Translations under genes and position numbers: made by a program
Assembly (NCBI GenBank): GCA_947474395.1
Contig: CANJID010000007.1
Location: 18,661-82,660, forward strand
Length of the DNA stretch: 64,000 bases
From: Caulobacterales bacterium
GTDB lineage: Bacteria > Pseudomonadota > Alphaproteobacteria > Caulobacterales > Caulobacteraceae
Reading direction: 5' to 3'
Notes under the pieces: model-generated
Told to the model about the DNA's origin: nothing
Seen by the model: the letters and a program-made list of their open reading frames with translations, nothing else
Database searches by the model: none
In this document: positions 7,346 through 16,441 of the stretch, piece after piece
How positions within the stretch are numbered: the stretch's first letter is position 1
How the letters are laid out: each line of letters begins with the position of its first letter

Positions 7346-9214
7346 ATGCCCTATACCGCCGCTCAGCTGACCGCCTACTACACGGCCGTGAACTTCGGAC
7401 AGGCTCCGGACACCGCCACCGCCGCCGCCTTCAACCAGGCCGCGGCGGCCAACGCCGCCGGGACCCTGTCGGACCAGCAGGCCCTCGCCCTCGCCCTGCA
7501 GAACGCCCAGGTCCGCGCGACGACCGACGTGGCGGTGGCGATCTACCAGTATTTCAACGGCTCGGCGCCCAGCCAGGCGGGCATCAACTTCCTGCTCAAC
7601 ACCCCCGGCTCGGGGCTGAACACCTCGTACTACAACGGGGCCACGGGCACGGCGACCAACCCCAGCGCCGGCGGCTTCAACCTGGAGAACCGCTACTACA
7701 ACCTGGCCATCAGCCAGGCCTTCCAGGGGCCGAACGCGGCGGCCTTCGCCTCCACCTACGGCGGCCTGACGCTGCAGCAGACGGTCGCCACGGCCTATGA
7801 GCAGCTCGTGGGCGCGGCCGTGGTCGGCAGCCCTCAGGCCACCGCGGCCATCACCGCGATCCAGGGGTCGATCACTTTCTTCCAGCAGGTGGCGGCCCAG
7901 CGGGCGGCGCAGTTCAACCAGGACCTCGCCACCAAGGCCATCATCATCGGCTACATCATGGAGGAGTCGATCAAGGCGGACGTGGGCGCCTACGCCCTGG
8001 CCGTCGACCAGCACAACGCAGCCATCGCCAACGGCACGGCCGTCTATAATTCCAACATCCTGACCACCTACGCCCCCGGCCCGCCCGCCTATGGGACCGG
8101 GGTCGGCGGCGGGGCCCTGCCCACCTATCTCAGCGGCGGCACGGTGGCGCAGCAGCGGCTCAACCTGCCGGCCAACGGCACGGTCATAGCCAACGGAACC
8201 GTGCAGGGCGGCACCCAGCTGCAACTCCGGGACGCCTCCGGTCCGTCGGATATCCTGAACCTCGTGTTCGACAACGGGAACACGGCCAACATAGGGGGCC
8301 AGGCCGGCGTCAGCGTCTCGCAGCTTCAGCTCGGCGGAACCGCGTCCGCAGGCCAGGTGGAGACCCTGAAGATCGTCTCCGCCGGAAGCTGGACCTCGGG
8401 GAACTTCGGCTCCGAGAACGGCATGACGTTCAGCACCGCGGCCTCGACCCCCAACACCGTGACCATCAGCGGCTCGCAGGCCTTCTTCCTGTTCACCGGC
8501 AACTCCAGCCACAACATGCTGATCGACGGCTCCGCCGCGACCGCGAGCCTGACCATCCGGGGCGACCCGGCCACGGGGGCGACCGTCTCGATCAACATCA
8601 ACGGCGGCTCGGCCAACGACACCCTCAGCCCCGGCCTGTCGACGGCGGCGGTGGCCCAGACCGTCTACGGCGGCGGCGGCGGCGACCTGATTCTCCTGAG
8701 CGGCGGCACCGTGACCAACAGCGGCGGAGTCACCGGCTTCGGCTCGAACCACAAGGCGATCGACACCCTGGTCTACAAGGCGGCGACGGACTCCTACTTC
8801 GGTACGGGCGCCGGTGATCCGGGCGCCAACCGGTTCACAGTCGCCAACACCGGGACCATGGACGCGGTGATGGGATTCATCTCCGGCCAGGACAAGATCG
8901 ACCTGCGTCAGATGGGCGTGACCCAGGCCCAGCTGACCATCGCCGACAAGGGGGTGCTCAATACGCCGGGCGTCGATAACGCCGGGGCGGCCTTCCAGGC
9001 GCTGATCGCCGCCGGCACTGTATTCAAGGACAGCGGCGGGATAACCCGCGGCGCGTCCCTGCTGCACGCCACCCAGGACGACACCGGCCCGGTCAACGAC
9101 GTCTACCTCATCATCGACGTCAACAAGAACGGCCTGTTCGACGCCAACCTCGACCTCGCCATCGAGATCAGGGGCGTGGCCACGATCCTGCCCAGCGACC
9201 TGATCGGGACCTGA
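7346..9214 (+). CDS. RsaA-like S-layer/RTX-type secreted surface protein
   Basis: A 622-residue Ala/Gly/Thr/Asn-rich protein with few charges. Residues 1-240 (MPYTAAQLTAYYTAVNFGQAPD...; YQYFNGSAPSQAGINFLL; QTVATAYEQLVG) match from memory the N-terminal LPS-anchoring region of Caulobacter S-layer protein RsaA. The middle is beta-rich with one degenerate RTX-like repeat (GGGGGDLILLSGG, about 440). The C terminus has a calcium-protease-like FISGQDKIDL motif and ends in a weakly hydrophobic tail like RsaA type I secretion signals. There is no N-terminal signal peptide, consistent with type I export; no exporter genes are in the window. It is about 60 percent of RsaA length and lacks long RTX arrays. 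The 215-nt leader may hold its promoter. Confidence 0.75.
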   Translation: MPYTAAQLTAYYTAVNFGQAPDTATAAAFNQAAAANAAGTLSDQQALALALQNAQVRATTDVAVAIYQYFNGSAPSQAGINFLLNTPGSGLNTSYYNGATGTATNPSAGGFNLENRYYNLAISQAFQGPNAAAFASTYGGLTLQQTVATAYEQLVGAAVVGSPQATAAITAIQGSITFFQQVAAQRAAQFNQDLATKAIIIGYIMEESIKADVGAYALAVDQHNAAIANGTAVYNSNILTTYAPGPPAYGTGVGGGALPTYLSGGTVAQQRLNLPANGTVIANGTVQGGTQLQLRDASGPSDILNLVFDNGNTANIGGQAGVSVSQLQLGGTASAGQVETLKIVSAGSWTSGNFGSENGMTFSTAASTPNTVTISGSQAFFLFTGNSSHNMLIDGSAATASLTIRGDPATGATVSININGGSANDTLSPGLSTAAVAQTVYGGGGGDLILLSGGTVTNSGGVTGFGSNHKAIDTLVYKAATDSYFGTGAGDPGANRFTVANTGTMDAVMGFISGQDKIDLRQMGVTQAQLTIADKGVLNTPGVDNAGAAFQALIAAGTVFKDSGGITRGASLLHATQDDTGPVNDVYLIIDVNKNGLFDANLDLAIEIRGVATILPSDLIGT

Positions 9215-9619
9215 TCACTCGCAAGCGACGCTGGTCACCAGGCCGGTCGAGGCGTCGTACTGGATCGTCATCCGCTCGGGGCTGAAGTCCTGGGTCTTGG
9301 GGCAGGTGGTGCAGATCACGCGGCGCTTCGACAGGTCGACGGGCACCGGGATTTCCGTGCGCGGCTTGCCGACGAGGCCCGCGAGTTCGCGCGCCCCGCA
9401 CTGGTCCGGCGGCAGGGGCGGGGGCAGCGCCACGCTTCTGCCGACAACCGGCGGCGGCAGGGGGACCGACTGGGCGTAGACCGGCGGCGGCGGCAGGGCG
9501 CCGTTCGCGTAGGGCGAGGCTGCGGGCGTAGGCGCTGAAGCTGTGACCTTGGGCGTGGACGGCGGGGCCCCGCAGCCGGCGACAGCGACGGCCAGAAGGA
9601 TGGAGGCGATAGGTCTCAT
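9215..9619 (-). CDS. Lipoprotein with I78-type peptidase inhibitor domain
   Basis: A 134-residue predicted lipoprotein. MRPIASILLAVAVAGC gives a lipobox with Cys16 as the lipidated residue. A Pro/Ala-rich tether (about 17-70) leads into a ~60-residue C-terminal domain with CGARELAGLVGKP, RVICTTCPKTQDF and a closing TSVACE, the pattern of the I78 serine protease inhibitor family. Periplasmic or outer-membrane-facing protection against proteases is inferred. Its ATG overlaps the holC stop (ATGA), so the two are translationally coupled. Confidence 0.75.
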   Translation of the reverse strand: MRPIASILLAVAVAGCGAPPSTPKVTASAPTPAASPYANGALPPPPVYAQSVPLPPPVVGRSVALPPPLPPDQCGARELAGLVGKPRTEIPVPVDLSKRRVICTTCPKTQDFSPERMTIQYDASTGLVTSVACE

Positions 9620-10074
9620 GCCTGCCTTTCCCAAGCCCCCCGCTCGGTTTGACGCCAATAGGACACCGGGTGGCCGCCGGCCTTGACCGCCTTCCACCTC
9701 GCCCGCGCTTCGGCCGTCGCGCTTTCGTCGCGGCCGTCGAACAGGAAGATGCAACGCGCGAAAGCCTCCAGCGGTCCCGGCTCGGCCCCGTCCAGCAGGA
9801 ACAGGGCCTGCGCCCCGTTCGGGGTGTTCGCACCCGTGGTCAAGAAGATCGGCTGCAATTCCGCGTGAGGCTCGCCCTCCACCCCGTGAGCCAGGAAGGA
9901 GTCGTCGCGCCAGCTCCACAGCCAGCCGTCCAGGTGCTCGATGCGATTGCGGTCGGGGCTGCGCACCAGGGCGCGCCAGCCCTTGGCGAGGGTCTTCTCC
10001 AGGAGTTCCGGCAGGGCCTGGTCGAGCCCGGTCCGCTCCAGGTGGTAGAACCAGACCTCGCAGGGCTCGGCCAT
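9616..10074 (-). CDS. holC: DNA polymerase III subunit chi
   Basis: A 152-residue protein matching HolC: CEVWFYHLERTGLDQALPEL at the start, a central WSWRDDSFLAHG, and QALFLLDG with FDGRDE later. The chi subunit links the clamp loader to single-strand binding protein at the replication fork. It follows pepA by 7 nt on the same strand and overlaps the I78 lipoprotein by 4 nt, giving a pepA-holC-lipoprotein operon. The pepA-holC order is widely conserved in proteobacteria and supports the call. Confidence 0.92.
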   Translation of the reverse strand: MAEPCEVWFYHLERTGLDQALPELLEKTLAKGWRALVRSPDRNRIEHLDGWLWSWRDDSFLAHGVEGEPHAELQPIFLTTGANTPNGAQALFLLDGAEPGPLEAFARCIFLFDGRDESATAEARARWKAVKAGGHPVSYWRQTERGAWERQA

Positions 10075-10081
10075 CGCGGCT

Positions 10082-11563
10082 CTAGTCCTCGTATCGCTCG
10101 GCCACCAGCCGGTTGAGCAGGCGCACGCCGTAGCCGGTCGCCCCGTCGGGGATGGTCGGCACGGTCGAAGGCTTTTTCCAGGCGGTCGGGGCGATATCCA
10201 GGTGCGCCCAGGGCTTGCCGCTGACGAAGCGCTGCAGGAAGAGCGCCGCGGTGATCGAGCCGCCGGGACGTCCGCCGACGTTCTTCATGTCCGCCGCCAG
10301 GCTGTCGATCTGCTTCTCGTAGGCCGCCGGCAAGGGCAGGCGCCAAAGCGGCTCGGCCTCGGTCTTGGATGCCTCGAGCAGGGCGTTCGCCAGGGCGTCG
10401 TCGTTGGAGAACAGGCCCGCGTAGTCGTTGCCCAGGGCGATGATGGCCGCCCCCGTCAGGGTGGCGAGATCGATCATGAACTGCGGCTTGAACCGCTCGT
10501 TGCAGTACCAGAGGGCGTCGGCCAGGACGAGGCGGCCCTCCGCGTCGGTGTTGATCACCTCGACGGTCTGGCCGGACATGGTGGTTACGATGTCGCCGGG
10601 CCGCTGGGCGTTCCCGTCGGGCATGTTCTCCACCAGGCCCAGGACGCCGACCGCGTTGACCTTGGCCTTGCGCCCCGCCAGCACGTGCATGAGCCCGGCC
10701 ACCGCCCCGGCTCCGCCCATGTCCCACTTCATGTCCTCCATGCCGTCGGCCGGCTTGATGGAGATGCCGCCGGTGTCGAAGGTCACGCCCTTGCCGACGA
10801 AGGCGATGGGGGCGGCCTTGGAATTGGGGGCGCCCTTCCACTGGATCACGGCGAGCTGGCTCTCGCGCACCGAGCCCTGGCCGACGCCCAACAATGCGCC
10901 CATGCCGAGCTTGGTCATGGCCTTCTCGTCCAGGATCTCGACCTCCAGGCCCAGGCGCTCCAGCGCCTTGACCCGCCGGGCGAACTCTTCCGGGTAGAGG
11001 ATGTTGGCGGGCTCGGAGACCAGGTCGCGGGTGAAGGCGACGCCCTCGGCCAGGGCGGCGGACTCCACATCGGCCTTGCGGGCGGCGGCGACGTTCTCGA
11101 CGGCGATCTTGACCGTCTCGATCGAGGGCTTGGCTTCAGGCTTTTCCTTGGTGCGGTACCGGTCGAAGCGATAGGCCGCCAGCCGCACGCCCAGGGCCGC
11201 CCGGGCGGCCTGTTTGGGCGACAGGCCGGAGAAACGGATCATCAGGGTCTTCAAGCCCGAGGTCTTCAGGGCGCCGTAGGCCGTGGCCGCCGCGTGCTCC
11301 AGGGCGAGGTCGTCGAAGGCGGCTTCCGCCCCGGCGCCCAGCACCAGGAGGCGCGAGCCCTCGCCGCGGGGGGCCAGGAAGTCGAGGGACTGACCCTTGG
11401 CGCCGGTGAAACGCCCGGCGCGAATGGCCTGGGACACCGCCCCGCCCGCCGCCGCGTCGGCCGCACTGGCCGACTCCGACAGCAGCGCTCCTTCGAACGC
11501 CAGGACGGCGAGCGCGTCGCCCTCTCCAGCCGCCGCCGACGGCGCCACGAATTCGATCTTCAT
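10082..11563 (-). CDS. pepA: Leucyl aminopeptidase (cytosol aminopeptidase, M17)
   Basis: A 493-residue M17 metallopeptidase. The C-terminal catalytic half contains the family signature NTDAEGRLV near residue 338, GKGVTFDTGG with metal-binding and catalytic residues, and KWDMGGAG. It removes N-terminal residues from peptides in the cytoplasm using two metal ions and forms hexamers in known members. ATG 11563 (MKIEFVAP) follows GAGGAGCTCGGC. It is divergent from lptF, with a 104-nt intergenic region, and leads the pepA-holC operon. Confidence 0.96.
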   Translation of the reverse strand: MKIEFVAPSAAAGEGDALAVLAFEGALLSESASAADAAAGGAVSQAIRAGRFTGAKGQSLDFLAPRGEGSRLLVLGAGAEAAFDDLALEHAAATAYGALKTSGLKTLMIRFSGLSPKQAARAALGVRLAAYRFDRYRTKEKPEAKPSIETVKIAVENVAAARKADVESAALAEGVAFTRDLVSEPANILYPEEFARRVKALERLGLEVEILDEKAMTKLGMGALLGVGQGSVRESQLAVIQWKGAPNSKAAPIAFVGKGVTFDTGGISIKPADGMEDMKWDMGGAGAVAGLMHVLAGRKAKVNAVGVLGLVENMPDGNAQRPGDIVTTMSGQTVEVINTDAEGRLVLADALWYCNERFKPQFMIDLATLTGAAIIALGNDYAGLFSNDDALANALLEASKTEAEPLWRLPLPAAYEKQIDSLAADMKNVGGRPGGSITAALFLQRFVSGKPWAHLDIAPTAWKKPSTVPTIPDGATGYGVRLLNRLVAERYED

Positions 11564-11667
11564 GCCGAGCTCCTCGCCGGACGTTGTCGCGGCCTTGGCC
11601 CGCCGTGTAGAACATCGGACGCGCGGCCCCAACCCGCAACTCGGAACAGCGTAAGGCGCGCCGCTTC

Positions 11668-12804
11668 ATGCGATTGATCGACGGCTACCTGTTCCGCCAG
11701 ATGCTGTTCCCGGCCTTCCTGGCGACGTCCGCCCTGACGGCGGTGACGCTGCTGAGCCAGTCGCTGACCTTCCTCGATGTCCTGGTGGACCAGGGGCAGA
11801 CGGTGTTCGTCTTCCTCAAGGTCGTGCTTCTGACCATGCCGCAGATGCTGGCCCTGGTCATGCCGATCGCCCTGTTCGTCGCGGCCCTCGTCACCCTGAA
11901 CCGCCTGCACATGGAGCAGGAGATCGTGGTCTGTTTCGCCGGAGGCATGAGCCGCTGGCGGGTGACCGCCCCCGCCTTCCGCCTGGCAGCCCTGGCGGCG
12001 GTCCTGACCCTGTTCCTGCAGCTCTGGGCCCAGCCGGTCTGCGCGCGGCTGATGCGCGAGGAGCTGTTCAAGATCCGCACCGACCTCGCCGCCAGCCTGG
12101 TGCAGGAGGGGCAGTTCAACCAGCAGGCCGGGGGGCTGACCGTCTATGCCCAAGGCGCTGATGCGCAAGGCCAATTACGGAACGTCTTCATCTACCAGGG
12201 CCGCAACGGCGCGGCGACCACCTACGCCGCCAAGACCGGGCGCCTGACCAAGCGCAACGGCCAGCCGGTGCTGATCATGCGCAAGGGCTCCAACCAGGCC
12301 TATGACGCCAAGGGGGTGCTGAACCACCTGTCCTGGGACGAGTACGTCTTCGAGCTGTCGCCCTTCGTCAGCCAGGAGGAGGTGCTGCACTACAAGATTC
12401 CCGACCGCTTCCTGCACGAGCTGATCTTCCCGGACCTGACCCAGCCCTGGGAGGCGCAGAACCGCAAGAAGATGCTGGCGGAGGCGCACTACCGCCTCTC
12501 CTCCCCGCTCTACAGCCTGACGCTGATGGCGCTGGCCCTGACGGCGGTCCTCGGCGGATCGTTCAGCCGCACCGGCTACGGCCGCAGGATCGCCACAGCG
12601 GCGGGGATCGCGGCGGGGGTGCGGCTGCTGGGATTCGCGGCCCAGTCGGCGTCCTCCTCCACCCCGGCCCTGAACGTCCTGCAGTACCTCGTCCCCATCG
12701 TCCCCCTGGGCTTCGCCGCCGCCCAACTCTACCGCAGCCGCCTGCCCGACCCGCCCAAGGGCCCCGCCGTCGCCATCCCCGCCTATGTGAGGCAGGCGCA
12801 ATGA
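11668..12804 (+). CDS. lptF: LPS export ABC transporter permease LptF
   Basis: A 378-residue inner-membrane permease of the YjgP/YjgQ family. There are transmembrane segments near residues 10-35, 50-75 and 95-120, a periplasmic beta-jellyroll from about 125 to 270, and three more helices near 280-370. With LptG and LptB it extracts LPS from the inner membrane. The N terminus MRLIDGYLFRQMLFPAFLATS is typical. Its stop overlaps lptG by 4 nt (ATGA). It opens the outer-membrane biogenesis cluster and diverges from pepA. Confidence 0.93.
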   Translation: MRLIDGYLFRQMLFPAFLATSALTAVTLLSQSLTFLDVLVDQGQTVFVFLKVVLLTMPQMLALVMPIALFVAALVTLNRLHMEQEIVVCFAGGMSRWRVTAPAFRLAALAAVLTLFLQLWAQPVCARLMREELFKIRTDLAASLVQEGQFNQQAGGLTVYAQGADAQGQLRNVFIYQGRNGAATTYAAKTGRLTKRNGQPVLIMRKGSNQAYDAKGVLNHLSWDEYVFELSPFVSQEEVLHYKIPDRFLHELIFPDLTQPWEAQNRKKMLAEAHYRLSSPLYSLTLMALALTAVLGGSFSRTGYGRRIATAAGIAAGVRLLGFAAQSASSSTPALNVLQYLVPIVPLGFAAAQLYRSRLPDPPKGPAVAIPAYVRQAQ

Positions 12805-13916
12805 GCCGCCCCATGATCCGCCTGACCCGCATCGAGCGCTACGTCATGGTCCGCACCCTCATGGGGGTCGGCGCGGCCCTGGCCGTGATCACCGCGGTGA
12901 TCCTGCTGATCGACTTCGTGGAGCTGTCGCGCACCGTGGGCGTGCGGGCCAAGGAGGTGACGCCCTTCGACGTCTTCGGCCTGGCCATGCTGGAATCGCC
13001 CTCGGTGATCCTGGTGCTGCTGCCCTTCGCCTTCCTGTTCGGCGTGCTGGCGGCCTTTGTGAACCTGAACCGGCATTCCGAGCTGGTGGCCATGCGCGCC
13101 GCCGGCCTTTCGGCCTGGCGCTTCATCCTGCCCGCGGCCGGCGCGGCAGTGGCGATCGGGGTGCTGACGGTGGTGGCGCTGAACCCGATCGCCTCGGCCA
13201 TGAACGCCCGCTTCCAAAGGGTGCAGGGCGACATGATGGAGGGCTACCTGCCCGAGGCGCAGAAGGCCATCTGGCTGCGTCAGGGGGACGGGCGCACCCA
13301 GATCATCATCCGCGGCGACAGCCGCATTCCCGGCGCCCCGGTGCGGCTGAAGACGGTCTCGATGTTCGTCTACGCCGTGGACGACGACGGGGCCTTGCGC
13401 TTCTCGCGCCGGATCGACGCCGCCGAGGCCTGGCTGACCCGGGGACAATGGCGGCTGACGAAAGCCCGCGAGGCCACGGCCGGGGCGGAGGCGGTGGACT
13501 ACGACAGCCTGTCGATCCCCACCAACCTCGACGAGCACACGGCTCTGCAGCGGACGGCGGCGGCCCAGGCCGTGCCCTTCTGGAGCCTGCCGGGCGTGAT
13601 CCGCGCCACCGAGGGCGCGGGCTTCTCGGCCACCACCTACCGGCTGCAGCTGCACCAGCTCCTGGCGACGCCGGTGCTGTTCGCGGCCATGTCCATCCTG
13701 GCGGCGGCCTTCTCGCTTCGCCTGCTGCGGCTGGGGGGGCTGGCGGCCCTCGCCGGAGCCGGGGTGGCCCTGGGATTTGTGGTCTTCTTCCTCAACCAGT
13801 TCTCGATGGCCTTGGGCCGGGCGGACCTGTTGCCGCCGTTCGTCGCCGCCTGGACCCCGCCCATCCTGGCGCTTTTGGCGGGGGTCACCCTGCTTTGTTA
13901 CACCGAAGACGGTTGA
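12801..13916 (+). CDS. lptG: LPS export ABC transporter permease LptG
   Basis: A 371-residue YjgP/YjgQ permease, partner of LptF. The pattern is the same: amphipathic N-terminal RIERYVMVRTLMGVG, three membrane segments to about residue 120, a periplasmic domain (about 130-265), and three C-terminal membrane segments ending near residue 368. It forms the LptB2FG transporter that drives LPS to LptC and LptA. LptB, LptC and LptA are not in this window. It is coupled to lptF by a 4-nt overlap and lies 101 nt before lptD. Confidence 0.93.
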   Translation: MSRPMIRLTRIERYVMVRTLMGVGAALAVITAVILLIDFVELSRTVGVRAKEVTPFDVFGLAMLESPSVILVLLPFAFLFGVLAAFVNLNRHSELVAMRAAGLSAWRFILPAAGAAVAIGVLTVVALNPIASAMNARFQRVQGDMMEGYLPEAQKAIWLRQGDGRTQIIIRGDSRIPGAPVRLKTVSMFVYAVDDDGALRFSRRIDAAEAWLTRGQWRLTKAREATAGAEAVDYDSLSIPTNLDEHTALQRTAAAQAVPFWSLPGVIRATEGAGFSATTYRLQLHQLLATPVLFAAMSILAAAFSLRLLRLGGLAALAGAGVALGFVVFFLNQFSMALGRADLLPPFVAAWTPPILALLAGVTLLCYTEDG

Positions 13917-14017
13917 CCCGGCCCTTTCGGCGTCGGAGGAAGCTGCCGCCAGCCTGAAAGCGGGTTAGCCTTGCGGGCCGCCGATTCCGTGCGTCGGGGG
14001 AGGGAGCGTTTTTCGTC

Positions 14018-16438
14018 ATGCGCCGTAAGGGCCGCCCGAGCCTTCTTCGAACGTCGCCCGTACGCGCGCGGCTGCTCGCCGGCGTGGGCGCGCTCGCCCT
14101 GACCCTGGCCGCCTGCTCCGTCGCCGACGCGGCCTGGGCCCAGGATGCGCCGGCGCTGCGCGGCCCCATTTCCCCGACCGCCTCGACGACGGCGCCCGCA
14201 TCGACCAAGTCCGCCGACGCCGACGTCTATATCGAGGCCGACACCCTGGTCGACGATCAGGACACCAAGACCGTCACCGCCGAGGGCTCGGTCGAGGCGC
14301 GCCACCAGGGCCGCATCCTGCGCGCCGACCGGCTGGTCTACGACACCAACACCGGGGCGGCCCACGCCACCGGCAATGTGGTGATGATCAATCCGGACGG
14401 CACGGTCGAATACGCCAAGGAGGTCGAGCTCGACGACCAGATGCGGGCGGGGGTGGCCATGGGCTTCTCGGCCCGGCTGCAGAACAACGCCACCATGGCC
14501 GCCGGCGCCGCCATTCGGCGCACCGAGACCCTCACCGAACTCAACAGCGCGATCTACACGCCCTGCGAGATCTGCACCGAGAAGGGCGATCCCAAGACCC
14601 CGAGCTGGTCGATCCAGGCCGGCAAGATCATCCAGGATAGCGAACACAAGATCATCTACTACCGCAACGCGGTGATCCGGGTGAAAGGCGTGCCCGTCTT
14701 CTACGCGCCGGTGTTCTGGACCCCGGACCCCAGCGCGCCTCGCGCCTCGGGCTTCCTGGCCCCCAAGCTGCAGTACTCGAACCGCCGGGGGGCCTCCTAT
14801 GAACAGCCCTACCTGTGGGTGATCTCGCCCTACCAGGACCTGATCATCAGCCCGCAGCTCAACACGGCGGTGAACCCGCTGCTGAACCTGGACTACCGCA
14901 AGCGGTTCTATTCGGGGTCGCTGCGGGCGCGGGTCGGCTACACCTACGAGCACAACTTCGACAACGCCGGGAAGTACGGCGACGCCACCAACCGCAGCTA
15001 CATCCTCGCCGACGGGCTCTTCAAACTGGACCCCAAGTGGGGTTGGGGCTTCGGCCTGGAGCGGGTCTCCGACCCGACCCTCTTCGCCCGCTACAACATC
15101 GGCAACGTCTATGTGAACCGCGGGCTGTTCACCACCGACACCCTGCGCCTGATCTCCCAGGTCTACGCCACCCGGCAGGACCGGGACACCTACCTCTCGA
15201 CGGCGGCCCTGGGCTTCCAGAGCCTGCGGGTGGTCAAGGTCGGGCGGGCCCTGCTGTCCAACGACGACAACGACATCTTCCCCCTGGCCGCTCCCCTGGT
15301 GGACAGCCGCTACGACTTCTTCCAGCCGATCCTCGGCGGGCGCCTGCGGTTCCGCGGCGACGCGGTGGTCCTGACCCGCAACGGCCAGGCGGCCTCGGCT
15401 CTGGAACCGGCTTCCCCCGCCCTGATCTCGGTCTCGCGGGTGCAGCCGGGGACCAACTACCTGGCCTTCTCCGACAGCCGCCGGGCCAGCGCCGAGCTGA
15501 ACTGGCGCGCGACCTACACCCTGACCAACGGCATCCGCCTCTCGCCCTTCGCCATCGGCCGCACCGACGCCTATTCCCTGTCGGACGCCAGTTTCCTGAG
15601 GGTCAGCGCCACGGGCGTGCAGACCCGGTCCTCGGCGGCCCACAGCTCGACCTTGCGCACCTCCGGCAACATCGGCCTGGACGCCAGCTGGCCCTTCATC
15701 CGCCAGTTCGGCAACGCCAGCGTGATCGTCGAGCCCCTGGCGCAGATCGTCGTCGCCCCGACCTACAAGCCCGACGCGAACATCCCGAACGAAGACGCCC
15801 TGGCCTTCGAGTTCGACGACACCAACCTGTTCAAGGTGAACCGCTTCCCCGGCTACGACCGCTACGAGGGCGGGCGGCGGTTCAACCTCGGCGGGCGTGT
15901 CTCGGCCGACTGGGGCGGCGGACGGCGGGGCAGCGTCATGCTCGGCCGCAGCTATCGCACCGACAACGATCCCAACTTCGCCCTCGGCAGCGGGCTGGAA
16001 AAGCGCGCCTCCGACTGGGTGACGGCCGCCGACCTGACGCCCATCGCCGGCCTGACCCTGTTCACCCGCTCGCGCCTCGACAGCGACAATCTCAAGCTGA
16101 AGCGCGAGGAAGCGGGGGCCAATTTCAGCCTGCCGAGGATGCAGGGGACGGTCCGCTACCTCTACGACGCCCGCAACCTGAGCGGGGCCAAGACCCACTC
16201 GGTGCAGATGGGCGCGGTCGCCTGGGTGACCAAGCGCTGGGGCCTGGGCGTCAATGCGTCGCGGGATTTGCAGCGCGGGGTCTGGCCAGCGGCGCAGTTT
16301 TCCCTGATATACCAGGATGATTGCATCCGCATCGACCTAGTCTATTCCCATGACGGGACTTACGATCGGGCCATCGCGCCTTCGAATTCGGTGTCCATTC
16401 GTCTAACCCTCGCCACATTGGGCGGTTCAGGATTCTGA
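14018..16438 (+). CDS. lptD: LPS assembly outer-membrane protein LptD
   Basis: An 806-residue outer-membrane protein. The N terminus is a signal peptide (RLLAGVGALALTLAACSVADA). An OstA/LptA-like beta-jellyroll follows (about 65-180: EADTLVDDQDTKTVTAEGSV, LRADRLVYDTNTGAAHATGN), then a large C-terminal barrel (about 250-806). CEIC near residue 187 provides a cysteine pair. It inserts LPS into the outer leaflet with LptE. It lies between lptG and surA, and SurA is a known chaperone for LptD folding. A Cys in the signal region (LAACS) resembles a lipobox, but LptD is not a lipoprotein elsewhere, so this is probably incidental. Confidence 0.94.
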   Translation: MRRKGRPSLLRTSPVRARLLAGVGALALTLAACSVADAAWAQDAPALRGPISPTASTTAPASTKSADADVYIEADTLVDDQDTKTVTAEGSVEARHQGRILRADRLVYDTNTGAAHATGNVVMINPDGTVEYAKEVELDDQMRAGVAMGFSARLQNNATMAAGAAIRRTETLTELNSAIYTPCEICTEKGDPKTPSWSIQAGKIIQDSEHKIIYYRNAVIRVKGVPVFYAPVFWTPDPSAPRASGFLAPKLQYSNRRGASYEQPYLWVISPYQDLIISPQLNTAVNPLLNLDYRKRFYSGSLRARVGYTYEHNFDNAGKYGDATNRSYILADGLFKLDPKWGWGFGLERVSDPTLFARYNIGNVYVNRGLFTTDTLRLISQVYATRQDRDTYLSTAALGFQSLRVVKVGRALLSNDDNDIFPLAAPLVDSRYDFFQPILGGRLRFRGDAVVLTRNGQAASALEPASPALISVSRVQPGTNYLAFSDSRRASAELNWRATYTLTNGIRLSPFAIGRTDAYSLSDASFLRVSATGVQTRSSAAHSSTLRTSGNIGLDASWPFIRQFGNASVIVEPLAQIVVAPTYKPDANIPNEDALAFEFDDTNLFKVNRFPGYDRYEGGRRFNLGGRVSADWGGGRRGSVMLGRSYRTDNDPNFALGSGLEKRASDWVTAADLTPIAGLTLFTRSRLDSDNLKLKREEAGANFSLPRMQGTVRYLYDARNLSGAKTHSVQMGAVAWVTKRWGLGVNASRDLQRGVWPAAQFSLIYQDDCIRIDLVYSHDGTYDRAIAPSNSVSIRLTLATLGGSGF

Positions 16439-16441
16439 AGA

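Noticed and set aside
14084..14122. Lipobox-like LAAC in the LptD signal region
   Set aside because: LptD is an outer-membrane barrel processed by signal peptidase I; the Cys is followed by a standard Ala-X-Ala region farther on, so lipidation is unlikely.
13898..16198. A 766-codon minus-strand open frame opposite lptD
   Set aside because: The composition is Val/Gly/Arg-rich with no domain, and the plus-strand lptD is unambiguous.
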